NCBI GenBank assembly: GCA_023400405.1
Contig: JAEXFD010000048.1
Coordinates: 74,275 to 138,274, forward strand
Direction: 5' to 3'
Origin: Pseudomonadota bacterium
GTDB taxonomy: Bacteria > Pseudomonadota > Alphaproteobacteria > Sphingomonadales > Sphingomonadaceae
Length of the DNA: 64,000 bases
The position numbers were made by a program, and so were the translations under genes. The first letter of the stretch is position 1; every line of letters starts with the position of its first letter. The notes under the pieces are model-generated. The model saw only the letters and a program-made list of their open reading frames with translations, was not told the origin of the DNA and did no database searches. Below are positions 27,838 through 36,522 of the stretch, one piece after another.

Positions 27838-28173
27838 TCAGGCTTGCGGAGGGCGGAGAGCCGGGTCGGTGGTCGCGCCGTGCAGCTCAACCAGCTGGGC
27901 GAGGCCAAGCGGGCGGTCAATCGAAACAGGGGCAAAGGTGGGCGCGCTCTCGAACGGGGCGGCGACCTGATGTCCCTGGCAGCCCGCGTGATGGTGCGGA
28001 TAGCCCTTGTCGCCGTCCGCCGGTACTTCGTCGCGGTCGCCCTCGACATGCCCGGTCACCGCGCTGGTCTCGACATCGATGCAACCGACCGGCTCCATCG
28101 CGTGCGCAAACGACCCCCAGCCGAGCGATACGACAACCGCCAGGCAAGTCAGGAAGGTGAGGATGCGCGCCAT
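27838..28173 (-). CDS. Small secreted His-rich protein, CzcI-like
   Basis: This 111-residue protein has a signal peptide (MARILTFLTCLAVVVSLGWG to AHA) and a mature part with GYPHHHAGCQGHQVA, a cluster of His and Cys residues suited to metal binding. Position just before czcC matches czcI in known czc operons, where the product is thought to modulate or bind periplasmic zinc. It lies 15 bases after the CDF gene. Sequence similarity is too low to be certain of the family. Confidence 0.65.
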   Translation of the reverse strand: MARILTFLTCLAVVVSLGWGSFAHAMEPVGCIDVETSAVTGHVEGDRDEVPADGDKGYPHHHAGCQGHQVAAPFESAPTFAPVSIDRPLGLAQLVELHGATTDPALRPPQA

Positions 28174-28188
28174 CGGGACCGGCTCTTA

Positions 28189-28845
28189 TCAGCTATTCCC
28201 GCGCAAGGTTAGCGCTGATTGCTCCACGCTGCCGGTAGCGCGCAACTCGGTGAGCGCCTGCCGCACGATCTGCACACCGCCGCCGATCCCCAGCGCCGCC
28301 ATCACGCCGGCGACGATTAGGTCCGGCCAGGCGGTGCCGGTACCGAACACACCGGCGGCTGCAAGCACCACTGCGACGTTGCCGATCGCATCGTTGCGCG
28401 AGCAGATCCATACCGAGCGCATGTTCGCGTCGCCGCTGCGGAACCGGTAGAGCATCAGGGCGACACCGCCATTGGCGACAAGCGCCACCACCCCGACCAC
28501 ACCCATCATTTCGGCCTTGGGCATGGTGCCATGCCATGCCGCCCAGAGCGTCGCGGCCAGGACATAGAGTCCGAGCAGGCCAAGCGTGACGCCCTTGAGC
28601 AGCGCGGCGCGCGCGCGCCAGGCGAGCACCATGCCGGCGACGCCGAGGCTGATCGCGTAATTGGCCGAATCGCCGAGGAAATCGAGCGCATCGGCCTGAA
28701 GTGCCTTCGAGCCGCCGGCGATGCCCGCGGCCATCTCGGCGGCGAACATCACGGCGTTGACGCCGAGCGCGATCCACAGCGCGCGGCGCCAGCGCGGATC
28801 GACCGCAGGCTTCTTGTCGTCGCAGGCGCAGCTCGAACAGGCCAC
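28189..28845 (-). CDS. Cation diffusion facilitator-type transporter
   Basis: This 218-residue membrane protein of the CDF superfamily exports Zn2+/Cd2+/Co2+ by proton exchange. It keeps the paired metal-site motifs DALDFLGDSANY and CSRNDAIGN. The N-terminus carries a cysteine cluster (ACSSCACDDKK), which may take up metal. I place the start at a GTG (28845) directly after GAGGAGGAACCT. An upstream in-frame start (28887) would lie on the -10 element of its own promoter. The protein lacks the C-terminal cytoplasmic domain of long CDFs. Confidence 0.85.
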   Translation of the reverse strand: MACSSCACDDKKPAVDPRWRRALWIALGVNAVMFAAEMAAGIAGGSKALQADALDFLGDSANYAISLGVAGMVLAWRARAALLKGVTLGLLGLYVLAATLWAAWHGTMPKAEMMGVVGVVALVANGGVALMLYRFRSGDANMRSVWICSRNDAIGNVAVVLAAAGVFGTGTAWPDLIVAGVMAALGIGGGVQIVRQALTELRATGSVEQSALTLRGNS

Positions 28846-28878
28846 AGGTTCCTCCTCGCAAACTCCGAGTCGACACGC

Positions 28879-28909
28879 CATATGCACCCTGTAGCAACTA
28901 CAGGGTCAA
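28879..28909 (-). promoter_or_regulatory. MerR-type promoter and operator for the zinc/cadmium operon
   Basis: Reading the minus strand, TTGACC (28904-28909) and CATATG (28879-28884) are separated by 19 bp, the long spacer typical of MerR-activated promoters. The spacer contains the perfect dyad ACCCTGTAG-TTG-CTACAGGGT. The adjacent merR gene starts 4 bases beyond on the other strand, so the same site probably controls both. Confidence 0.8.
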
Positions 28910-28912
28910 GCG

Positions 28913-29314
28913 ATGACGGGACTGACGATCGGACAGCTTGCGAAGGCCACGGCCACCCAGGTCGAGACGATCCGCTATTATGAGAAGATCGGCCTGCTGG
29001 CGGCACCACCACGGACGGCGGGCAATTATCGCAGCTATGGGCAGCGCGAGCTCGCCCGGCTGTCGTTCATCCGGCGCGCCCGCGATCTGGGCTTCCCCCT
29101 CGACCAGGTCCGCGCCCTGCTCGCGCTTTCGGACGATCGTTGTCAGGACTGTGCGACGGTCGATACCATTGCCACCGAGCATCTGCGCGAGGTCGATCGC
29201 AAGATCGCCGACCTGACCGCGCTGCGCCGCGAGCTGAGCGCGTTGGTCGCCTCATGCAAGGGCGGCGCGATCGCCGAATGCCGCATTCTAGAAGCGCTTG
29301 CGCCGGCCACCTGA
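28913..29314 (+). CDS. MerR-family regulator, ZntR/CadR-like
   Basis: This 133-residue dimeric activator has the MerR winged helix (LTIGQLAKATATQVETIRYYEKIGLL) and a coiled-coil dimerisation helix. Candidate metal ligands are C77 and C80 (DRCQDC), C115 and C123, with H90 nearby, close to the ZntR pattern for Zn2+/Cd2+/Pb2+. It is divergent from the CDF gene and next to the operator described above. It ends 25 bases before cusF on the opposite strand. Confidence 0.9.
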   Translation: MTGLTIGQLAKATATQVETIRYYEKIGLLAAPPRTAGNYRSYGQRELARLSFIRRARDLGFPLDQVRALLALSDDRCQDCATVDTIATEHLREVDRKIADLTALRRELSALVASCKGGAIAECRILEALAPAT

Positions 29315-29339
29315 ACCCAGGCGACCGGCGCTCGCATCT

Positions 29340-29744
29340 TCATTGCTTTGTGATCGCAGTCACTTCGCCCCCATTGCCCTCGAGTTTCAGGTCGAACGCG
29401 ACCTTGTCACCCACCTTCACGCTGTCGAGCAGCGCCGGGGCGGCCTTGAACGCCATCGTCATCGCCGGCCAGTTGGCCTCGGCGATCGGACCATGCTCGA
29501 GCGTGACCGTGCCTGCGGCCTTGTCGATCGCCTTGACCGTACCGGTGGCATGAGCGGTCTTCGTCATCGGCATCGCCATATTGCCCATGTCGCCGGACAT
29601 GTTGTCCATGCCGGCCATGCCGCCAGCGGTTTCGGCCGATGCGATATTGGCGGGAGCGGTCGCGTTGGTCGCCGCCTTCTCGCCACAGGCGGCGAGCAGC
29701 ACGGCGAGGCCGAGCGCGGGGATCAGGTAGAGAGGCTTCATCAT
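29340..29744 (-). CDS. cusF: CusF-like periplasmic copper/silver-binding lipoprotein
   Basis: This 134-residue protein begins MMKPLYLIPALGLAVLLAAC, so it has a lipobox (LAAC) and is anchored as a lipoprotein. A Met-rich stretch (GGMAGMDNMSGDMGNMAMPM) precedes a CusF domain with the Cu(I)-binding core NWPAMTMAF. CusF hands Cu+/Ag+ to CusB. It is the last gene of the cusCBAF operon, and its start overlaps the cusA stop by 4 bases. Confidence 0.9.
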   Translation of the reverse strand: MMKPLYLIPALGLAVLLAACGEKAATNATAPANIASAETAGGMAGMDNMSGDMGNMAMPMTKTAHATGTVKAIDKAAGTVTLEHGPIAEANWPAMTMAFKAAPALLDSVKVGDKVAFDLKLEGNGGEVTAITKQ

Positions 29745-32700
29745 AGTCTCCTTTCAGGTTGAACGGTCGAGCGAGGGGATTGTGCTGCCTGCCGCTGCCG
29801 CATCAGCAGCCAGGCGGCGGGGATGACGAACATCGAAAGCAGCGGCGCGGTGAGCATGCCGCCGATCATCGGCGCGGCGATGCGGCGCATCACCTCCGAG
29901 CCGGCGCCGCTGCCGACCAGGATCGGCAGCAGACCGGCGATGATCACCGCGACCGTCATCGCCTTGGGGCGCACGCGGTGCAGCGCCCCCTCGCGGACCG
30001 CTGCCTGGACCGCCTCCGCATCCGGATCGGGACTGCGCTCCGCCAGCGCGTGGCGCAGATAGATCAGCATCACCACGCCGAACTCGGCGGCAACGCCGGC
30101 GAGCGCGATGAACCCCACCCCGGTCGCGACCGACTGGTGGTAGCCGAGCAGGTAGAGCATCCAGAACCCGCCGGTCAGCGCAAACGGGAGCGTGCCCATG
30201 ATCAGCGCCGCCTCGCCCACCCGCCGGAAGATCAGGAACAGAAGCAGGAAGATGATCGCGAGCGTTGCCGGCACGACCAGCTTCAGCCGGTTGAGCGCGC
30301 GCTGGAGATACTCGAACTGCCCCGAATAGGCGATCGACACCCCCGGCGAGAGCTTCACCTGCCGCGCCACCGCCCGTTGCAGGTCGGACACAACCGAGGC
30401 GAGGTCGCGCCCGCGGACATCGACATAGACCCAGGTCGAGGGCCGCCCATTCTCGGTCTTGAGCATCGGCGGCCCATCGGCGATCGCGATCCTGGCGACC
30501 GTACCAAGTGTGATCTGCTGGCCCGACGGCGTCAGCACCGGCAGGTCGCGCAGGGCGTCAGGGGTATCCCGCAGCTCGCGCGGGTAGCGGACGCTTATCG
30601 GATAGCGCGCCAGCCCCTCGACGGTCTGGCCGATCGTCTCGCCGCCGACCGCGCCCGAGACGATCGCCTGGACGTCGGCGATGTTGAGCCCGTAGCGCGC
30701 GGCCGCGGCGCGATCGATGTCGATATCGAGATAGCGCCCACCGGTCAGCCGCTCGGCGAGCGCCGAGCTGACGCCGGGCACGGTCTTCGCCACGCCTTCC
30801 ACGTCGCGCGCAATACGGTCGATCTCGGCAAGATCGCTGCCCGACACCTTGACCCCGATCGGGCTCTTGATGCCGGTCGCGAGCATGTCGATGCGGTTGC
30901 GGATCGGGGGCACCCAGATATTGGCGAGCCCCGGCACCTTCACCGCGTGGTCGAGCTCCTCGACAAGCTTCTCCGGCGTCATGCCCGGCCGCCACTGGTC
31001 GCGCGGCTTGAAGCGGATCGTGGTCTCGAACATCTCGAGCGGCGCGGGATCGGTCGCGCTCTCGGCACGTCCGGCCTTGCCGAACACGCTCTGCACCTCG
31101 GGTACGGCCTTGATCATCCGGTCGGTCTGCTGAAGCAGTTCGGAGGCCTTGGCCGCAGAAAGGCCGGGCAACGCCGAGGGCATATAGAGCAGATCGCCCT
31201 CGTCCATCGCCGGCAGGAACTCGCCGCCCAGCCGCGCCGCCGGCCAGGCCGTCGTCGCGAACACCAGGGCGGCGATCACCAGCACCGTCCTTGGCCGCTT
31301 AAGCGTCCAGTCGATCGCGGGCCGATAGGCGGCGGTCAGCAAGCGGTTGACCGGGTTGGCCTGCTCCGACGGAATGCGTCCGCGGATCAGCCAGCCCATC
31401 AACACCGGCACCAGCGTCACCGACAGGATCGCTGCGGCCGCCATCGTCCAGGTCTTGGTGAAGGCGAGCGGCGCGAACAGGCGTCCTTCCTGCGCCTGCA
31501 GGGTGAACACCGGCACGAAGGACAGGGTGATGATCAGCAGGCTGAAGAACAAGGCCGGGCCGACCTCGATCGCCGCCTGGGCGATGACGCGCCAGCGCTC
31601 GGCACCCTTCAGCTTCTCGCCCGGATGCGCCTCTTCCCAACGCTCGATGTGCTTGTGCGCGTTCTCGATCATCACGATCGCCGCATCGACCATCGCGCCG
31701 ATCGCGATGGCGATGCCGCCCAGCGACATGATGTTGGCGTTGACCCCCTGGAGCCGCATCACCACGAACGCGGCGAGCACGCCGAGCGGCAGCGTCACGA
31801 TCGCGACCAGCGCCGAGCGGACGTGCCAGAGGAACAGCGCGCAGACGAGCGCGACGACGACAAATTCCTCGATCAGCTTGTGGGTGAGATTGTCGATCGA
31901 CGCGTCGATCAACTGCGAGCGGTCATAGGTCGGGACGATCGCGACGCCGGCGGGCAGGCTCTTCTTCAACTCCGCGAGCTTGCTCCGGACCGCCTCGATC
32001 GTGGTGCGCGCATCGGCGCCCGAGCGCAGGATCACGACGCCGCCGGCAACCTCGCCATCGCCGTCCAGTTCGGCGATGCCGCGGCGCATCTCGGGACCGA
32101 CCTGGACAGTGGCGACATCGCCCAGGGTCACCGGTACGCCGCCAGCGCCGGTCTTGAGCGGGATCGCGCGGAAGTCGTCGAGCGACTTCAGATAGCCCGA
32201 GGCGCGGACCATATATTCGGCCTCGGCCAGCTCGACGACCGCCCCGCCCGCCTCCTGGTTGGCGCGCTGGATCGCTTCGACCGCCTGGCCATGGGTGACG
32301 CCGTAGCCGGCGAGCTTCACCGGATCGAGCACGACCTGATATTGCCGGACCATGCCGCCGATGCTCGCCACCTCGGCGACACCGGGCAGGCTCTTGAGCT
32401 CGTAGCGCAGGAACCAGTCCTGAAGGCTTCGCAATTGCGACAGGTCGTGACCGCCGGTGCGGTCGACCAGCGCATATTCATAAACCCAGCCGACCCCGGT
32501 CGCGTCCGGCCCGATCGCGCTGCGCGCCGTCTCGGGCAGTCGGCCCTGCACCTGGTTGAGATATTCGAGGACCCGGCTGCGCGCCCAATAGAGATCGGTG
32601 CCGTCGGCGAAGATCACATAGACGAAGCTGTCGCCGAAGAAGCTGTAGCCCCTAACCGTCCTCGCGCCGGGGACCGAGAGCATGGTGGTCGCCAGCGGAT

Positions 32701-32899
32701 AGGTGACCTGGTTCTCCACGATCTGGGGTGCCTGTCCGGGGAAGCTGGTGCGGATGATCACCTGCGTGTCCGAGAGATCGGGCAGCGCGTCGATCGGCGT
32801 CGCGCGCACCGCCCACAGCCCGGCGGCGACCAGCGCCAGCGCGCCGAGCATGACGAACAGCTTGTTCGCGACCGACCATTGAATGAGGCGCGCGATCAT
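29741..32899 (-). CDS. cusA: CusA-type RND copper/silver efflux pump
   Basis: This 1052-residue RND pump exports Cu+ and Ag+. Family marks are TPIDALPDLSDTQVIIRT, the TM4 stretch GAMVDAAIVMIENAHKHIE, and Met residues in the porter domain that would form the methionine relay. Gene order cusC-cusB-cusA-cusF with 4-base overlaps at every junction supports a stoichiometric complex. Length matches E. coli CusA. Confidence 0.95.
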   Translation of the reverse strand: MIARLIQWSVANKLFVMLGALALVAAGLWAVRATPIDALPDLSDTQVIIRTSFPGQAPQIVENQVTYPLATTMLSVPGARTVRGYSFFGDSFVYVIFADGTDLYWARSRVLEYLNQVQGRLPETARSAIGPDATGVGWVYEYALVDRTGGHDLSQLRSLQDWFLRYELKSLPGVAEVASIGGMVRQYQVVLDPVKLAGYGVTHGQAVEAIQRANQEAGGAVVELAEAEYMVRASGYLKSLDDFRAIPLKTGAGGVPVTLGDVATVQVGPEMRRGIAELDGDGEVAGGVVILRSGADARTTIEAVRSKLAELKKSLPAGVAIVPTYDRSQLIDASIDNLTHKLIEEFVVVALVCALFLWHVRSALVAIVTLPLGVLAAFVVMRLQGVNANIMSLGGIAIAIGAMVDAAIVMIENAHKHIERWEEAHPGEKLKGAERWRVIAQAAIEVGPALFFSLLIITLSFVPVFTLQAQEGRLFAPLAFTKTWTMAAAAILSVTLVPVLMGWLIRGRIPSEQANPVNRLLTAAYRPAIDWTLKRPRTVLVIAALVFATTAWPAARLGGEFLPAMDEGDLLYMPSALPGLSAAKASELLQQTDRMIKAVPEVQSVFGKAGRAESATDPAPLEMFETTIRFKPRDQWRPGMTPEKLVEELDHAVKVPGLANIWVPPIRNRIDMLATGIKSPIGVKVSGSDLAEIDRIARDVEGVAKTVPGVSSALAERLTGGRYLDIDIDRAAAARYGLNIADVQAIVSGAVGGETIGQTVEGLARYPISVRYPRELRDTPDALRDLPVLTPSGQQITLGTVARIAIADGPPMLKTENGRPSTWVYVDVRGRDLASVVSDLQRAVARQVKLSPGVSIAYSGQFEYLQRALNRLKLVVPATLAIIFLLLFLIFRRVGEAALIMGTLPFALTGGFWMLYLLGYHQSVATGVGFIALAGVAAEFGVVMLIYLRHALAERSPDPDAEAVQAAVREGALHRVRPKAMTVAVIIAGLLPILVGSGAGSEVMRRIAAPMIGGMLTAPLLSMFVIPAAWLLMRQRQAAQSPRSTVQPERRL

Positions 32900-34368
32900 T
32901 GGCCGGTCTCACGCGTCATGCGCCGCAGCGTCGGCCCCTCGGGCGGCTGGTCGAAGCCGAACCGCACCCGGTCGCCGGCCTTGAACCCGCGTGCGAGTAC
33001 CGGATTGCCGAGCCGGAAGGTCATGGTCATCGCCGGCCATTTGAGTGCCGGCACCGGGCCATGGTCGAGCGTCACGCCCTGCGCGTCGATCTTCGCGATT
33101 CGCCCGACCGCCTCATACAAGGCGGATTGCGCGGCTGGCGGGGTCGCGCCGACGATCGGACGTGCCGGCACGCCCGAAAGGCTCGCCTCGGAATCGAGCA
33201 GGAACTGGCCAGAGGCCACGACCTTCTCGCCCTCGGCGAGGCCGGCGAGGATCTCGGTCCTGCCACCGGCTTCGCCGCCGGCCTGTACTTCGGCGGGCTG
33301 GTAGCGCCCACCGGCAAGCGCCAGCATGACGAGCGTGCGCCTGCCCGTGCGGATCACCGCTTCGGACGGCACGAGCAAGGCCGCCCGGCCGCTCCCGCCG
33401 AAATCTACGCTGGCGAACATGCCCGGACGCAGGCGTCCGCCCCGGTTGGGCAGTTCGATGCGGACGGTCAGCGTCCGGCTCTCGGCCTGGACGTCGGGCA
33501 GGATCGCGGCGACGCGTCCGGTGAAGCGCTCGCCCGGATAAGCAGAGAGCGTCGCCGTCGCGCCCTGGCCCGGGCGGAGCCGCCCGGCCATCGCCTCGGG
33601 CACCGCGGCATTGAGCCAGACCGTGCCGAGCCCGTTCACCTCGGCGAGCGTCTGCCCGGCGGCGACGGTCATGCCCTGCCGCACGCCGAGCGTCTTGATT
33701 GTGCCGCCGGTCGGCGTCGAAACTGTAATCACGTTGTGCGGACGGCCGCTGCGCTCGACCGCGGCGATCGTGCCCGGCGGCATGCCGAGCAGCGCGAGCC
33801 GCTGGCGCGCCGCATTTGCCAGCGCGGCATTGCCGGTTCGGCGCACCGCGAGATATTCCGCCTGGGCGCCTGCCCATTCGGGAACGAGCAGGTCGGCGAG
33901 CGGTGCGCCCGCGCCGATCACGTCGCCCGGCGCGCGCGCATAGACGCGGTTCACGAAGCCCGCCGCGCGTGACTGCACGATCGCCACGTCGCGCTGGTTG
34001 AAGTCGATCGTCCCGGTCGCGGTGAGCCCGCTCACCAGTGCGCCGCGCTCGGCCGTGGCCACGCGTAGCCCGAGACTCTGCACGCGCGCCGGATCGATCG
34101 CCACGCCCGCCATGCCCTCGGCTCCGCCCGCATATTTGGGCACGAGCTGCATATCCATGAAGGGCGACTTGCCGGGTTTGTCGAAATGCTGGCTCGGCAC
34201 CATCGGATCGTACCAGTAGAGAATCTTGCGGCCCTCCTGGCCGGCTTGCTGCTGCGGCGGCTCGCTCCGGGTGAGCCGGGCGATGCCGTAGCCGCTGCCG
34301 CCCGCGACGAGCGCGAGGGCGGCGGCCGCGAGCCCGAGCCGGGCGCGGCGGGATAGCTGGATGGTCAT
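32896..34368 (-). CDS. cusB: CusB-type adaptor with added heavy-metal-binding and CusF domains
   Basis: This 490-residue membrane-fusion protein connects CusA and CusC. After an N-terminal membrane anchor (LGLAAAALALVAGGSGYGIA) comes a heavy-metal-binding segment (YWYDPMVPSQHFDKPGKSPF then MDMQLVPKY). The hairpin and barrel domains follow, and finally a C-terminal CusF-like domain (VTLDHGPVPALKWPAMTMTF). Having both binding modules in one adaptor means it may load itself with copper. The start at 34368 overlaps the cusC stop by ATGA; longer open sequence upstream is the shadow of cusC. Confidence 0.92.
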   Translation of the reverse strand: MTIQLSRRARLGLAAAALALVAGGSGYGIARLTRSEPPQQQAGQEGRKILYWYDPMVPSQHFDKPGKSPFMDMQLVPKYAGGAEGMAGVAIDPARVQSLGLRVATAERGALVSGLTATGTIDFNQRDVAIVQSRAAGFVNRVYARAPGDVIGAGAPLADLLVPEWAGAQAEYLAVRRTGNAALANAARQRLALLGMPPGTIAAVERSGRPHNVITVSTPTGGTIKTLGVRQGMTVAAGQTLAEVNGLGTVWLNAAVPEAMAGRLRPGQGATATLSAYPGERFTGRVAAILPDVQAESRTLTVRIELPNRGGRLRPGMFASVDFGGSGRAALLVPSEAVIRTGRRTLVMLALAGGRYQPAEVQAGGEAGGRTEILAGLAEGEKVVASGQFLLDSEASLSGVPARPIVGATPPAAQSALYEAVGRIAKIDAQGVTLDHGPVPALKWPAMTMTFRLGNPVLARGFKAGDRVRFGFDQPPEGPTLRRMTRETGQ

Positions 34369-35591
34369 TGGTCTCCCCCGTAGGTCAGCACCAGACGCGC
34401 GGCGTCGCGTGCGACGGTGGCTTCGCGATCGAGCGTCTGGAGCGCGGCGTCGGCGAACATGGTCTGCGCCTGGATCAGGTCGAGCAGGGTCGCGCGGCCG
34501 GCGGAATAGCTCACCGTCTCGAGATCGACCCTTTGGCGCGCGAGCGGCAGGAGCGTGTCCTGGGCGCGCATCCATTGCTCATGGTGCATGAGGTGATCGG
34601 CAAGGCCCGCCTCCAGGTCGGCGGCCAGGGCGCGTCGCAAGTCCTCGCGGTGCGCCAGTGCCGCGCCTTCGCCGGCGACCGCGGCGTCGATCCTGGGATC
34701 CTGGCGCCTCTTGGCGAACAGCGGCAGGCTCATCGTCGCGCCGAGCGAGACCATGTCGCCATAACTGCTGCCGCGTTTCTGATAGGCGAGTTCGAACCCC
34801 CAATCGGGCCGCTTCTCGGCGCGGGCTACGCCGACCTCGGCCTCGGCCGCGTTTACCCGCGCGATCGCGGCCGCGAGATCCGGGTGCCGTTCCAGCGCAA
34901 CCCGCAGCCGGTCGGGATCGATGGCGAACTCGGGGACCGGCCCTTCGATCTCCGGTCGCGGATCCCCCGTCCAGCGCGAGAGGGTCGCGCGTGCCCGGGC
35001 CACTTCCGCCGCGACTTCGCTGCGCCGGTCCTCCAGCACCGCGACCGCCTGGCGGATATCGAGCGTCTGCGCGGGCCGCGCCGAGCCCGATACGACGCTC
35101 GATGCCGCCGACGACACATATTGGGCGAGCTCGGCGAGCGCCTTGTCGACCGCGGCGAGCCGGCGTTCGGCATAAGCGAGATCAATCCAGGCAAGCGCCG
35201 TGGCCACGCGAACGCGGCGCGCCTCGGCCTCGGCATCCGCCTCGGCGACGCCGATATCGGCCTGGGCCCGGCCGGTGCGCGCGCGACGCTTGGCACCGTT
35301 GGGCACGTCCTGGCTGATACCGATCCGCGCCATTGTCATCTCGTCGCGGTCGAGGCTGAAGGCAAGCGGCCCCGATATCGGATAATTGTCGAGCCCGACG
35401 CCGAGCCGGGGATCGGGCAGTTGCCCGGCGGACGTGGCGGAGGAGCGCCGCGCCTCGACATCGAGCGCGCGCGCCCTGAGCGACGGTGCCTGCGCCTGTG
35501 CGCGGCTGAGCGCCTCGCTGAAGGTCAGCGGGTCCGCCAGCGCCATGCCGGGCAGCGCCGCGAGCAGCGGCGCGAGAATAAGAAATCGCAT
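34365..35591 (-). CDS. cusC: CusC-type outer-membrane efflux protein
   Basis: This 408-residue TolC-family protein has a signal peptide (MRFLILAPLLAALPGMALA) and two repeats with LTFSEALSRAQAQAPSLRARAL and ARVNAAEAEVGVARAEKRPDWGF. It forms the outer-membrane duct for CusBA. AGGAACC precedes its ATG. A 134-bp gap with a stem-loop separates it from the upstream small gene. Confidence 0.92.
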   Translation of the reverse strand: MRFLILAPLLAALPGMALADPLTFSEALSRAQAQAPSLRARALDVEARRSSATSAGQLPDPRLGVGLDNYPISGPLAFSLDRDEMTMARIGISQDVPNGAKRRARTGRAQADIGVAEADAEAEARRVRVATALAWIDLAYAERRLAAVDKALAELAQYVSSAASSVVSGSARPAQTLDIRQAVAVLEDRRSEVAAEVARARATLSRWTGDPRPEIEGPVPEFAIDPDRLRVALERHPDLAAAIARVNAAEAEVGVARAEKRPDWGFELAYQKRGSSYGDMVSLGATMSLPLFAKRRQDPRIDAAVAGEGAALAHREDLRRALAADLEAGLADHLMHHEQWMRAQDTLLPLARQRVDLETVSYSAGRATLLDLIQAQTMFADAALQTLDREATVARDAARLVLTYGGDQ

Positions 35592-35649
35592 GGAATCGGT
35601 TCCTGATCGGCTGGGATCAGGCTGGCCGCGACGGTCGAACGGACGCTAT

Positions 35650-35683
35650 GGGTGCCGACGGAGCGCAAACCCCGTCGGCACCC
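35650..35683 (-). other. 12-bp perfect stem-loop between the small copper-locus gene and cusC
   Basis: GGGTGCCGACGG and CCGTCGGCACCC pair around a 10-base loop. No T-run follows on either strand, so it is a processing or attenuation element rather than a simple terminator. It would let cusCBAF be expressed at a different level from copAB. Confidence 0.45.
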
Positions 35684-35725
35684 GGCAGGGCCGTTATCGC
35701 AAAGTCTTGCCAGCCATATTGCGGC

Positions 35726-36001
35726 CTAACCGGCGCGATGCGCCGGGGGCATCATGCCCTGCATGTTCTGCATGCAGTCTGCCGCCGCGATTTTCATGGC
35801 GTCGCAGCGGCAGTCGGCTGCCTGCGCGTCCGCCACCCAGACGCGCTTCTGCACCGGGCCGGTCGCGCGCGGACCGAATTGCGGCACCTGCCGCCACTCG
35901 TAGTGGCCGCTACCGCTGTGCCGCGCGCCGTCTTGCGCAAGCGCAGGCACGGGCAGGAGGAACGCCGCGCCGAGCGCGGCGACGAGAACATGAACCTTCA
36001 T
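35726..36001 (-). CDS. Small secreted Cys/Met-containing protein of the copper locus
   Basis: This 91-residue protein begins MKVHVLVAALGAAFLLPVPA and is cut near ALA-Q. The mature part holds WRQVPQFGPRATGP and a C-terminal C-x-C plus Met cluster (DCRCDAMKIAAADCMQNMQGMM). These are likely copper ligands. The start at 36001 has AAGGAAT eight bases upstream; a longer in-frame start lacks one. I do not recognise a named family. It sits inside the minus-strand copAB-cus block. Confidence 0.65.
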   Translation of the reverse strand: MKVHVLVAALGAAFLLPVPALAQDGARHSGSGHYEWRQVPQFGPRATGPVQKRVWVADAQAADCRCDAMKIAAADCMQNMQGMMPPAHRAG

Positions 36002-36083
36002 TGTGATATTCCTTGACCAGATCATCGAAGAGAGCCGCCAGGGAGCAGCGCGAGAACACGCATGCCCGTAGCGGCTCGACGAA

Positions 36084-36464
36084 TCAGGCCAGGATGGAAG
36101 GCGGATGCAGGTCGGGTGGCCGGTCGTCTCCGGCCAGGACTCGGGTGACGGTCCAGTATTGGGTCTTCGAAGAGGTGGGAGGCGCGGCGAGCGCAGGACC
36201 GGAGACGCCGGTCAGCATTGGCAGCACGCAGCCCATCGCGGCGATGCAGTCGAGCGTCATGCCCTTGCACGGCCCGGGCATCGGCTGCGGTTTCCGCGCT
36301 TCCTTCGCCATCATCGCCATGCAGTCGGCGTCCATCGGCATCGTTGCCATCGCCGTCGCGGCGGCGGGCGCGGACATGCGCGGGGCACCGGCATAGGCGC
36401 CCTCCAGCCCGAACAGGCCGATCAGGGCTCCCAGGAGCAGAAAGAGCTGCAGCGCGCGCTTCAC
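36084..36464 (-). CDS. Met/Cys-rich secreted protein of the copper locus
   Basis: This 126-residue protein has a signal sequence or N-terminal anchor (MKRALQLFLLLGALIGLFGL). Met, Cys and His residues follow (MATMPMDADCMAMMAKEARK, CKGMTLDCIAAMGCVLPM). The pattern fits a periplasmic copper-binding protein. It ends with PPDLHPPSILA. Family unknown to me. It lies 58 bases after the DUF305 gene. Confidence 0.6.
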   Translation of the reverse strand: MKRALQLFLLLGALIGLFGLEGAYAGAPRMSAPAAATAMATMPMDADCMAMMAKEARKPQPMPGPCKGMTLDCIAAMGCVLPMLTGVSGPALAAPPTSSKTQYWTVTRVLAGDDRPPDLHPPSILA

Positions 36465-36522
36465 GGTGCCACGATCCTAGACGCGATGGGCTTTACGAAC
36501 AATGCCGACGTCGGGCGTTTGC

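Noticed and set aside
29759..33304. Very long plus-strand open frame opposite cusA
   Set aside because: It is exactly antisense to a clear RND pump, its product is rich in Arg, Asp, Gly and His with no domain, and open antisense frames are expected at this GC content.
32896..34575. Longer start for cusB
   Set aside because: Residues before 34368 are an off-frame reading of cusC; the ATGA junction and membrane anchor define the start.
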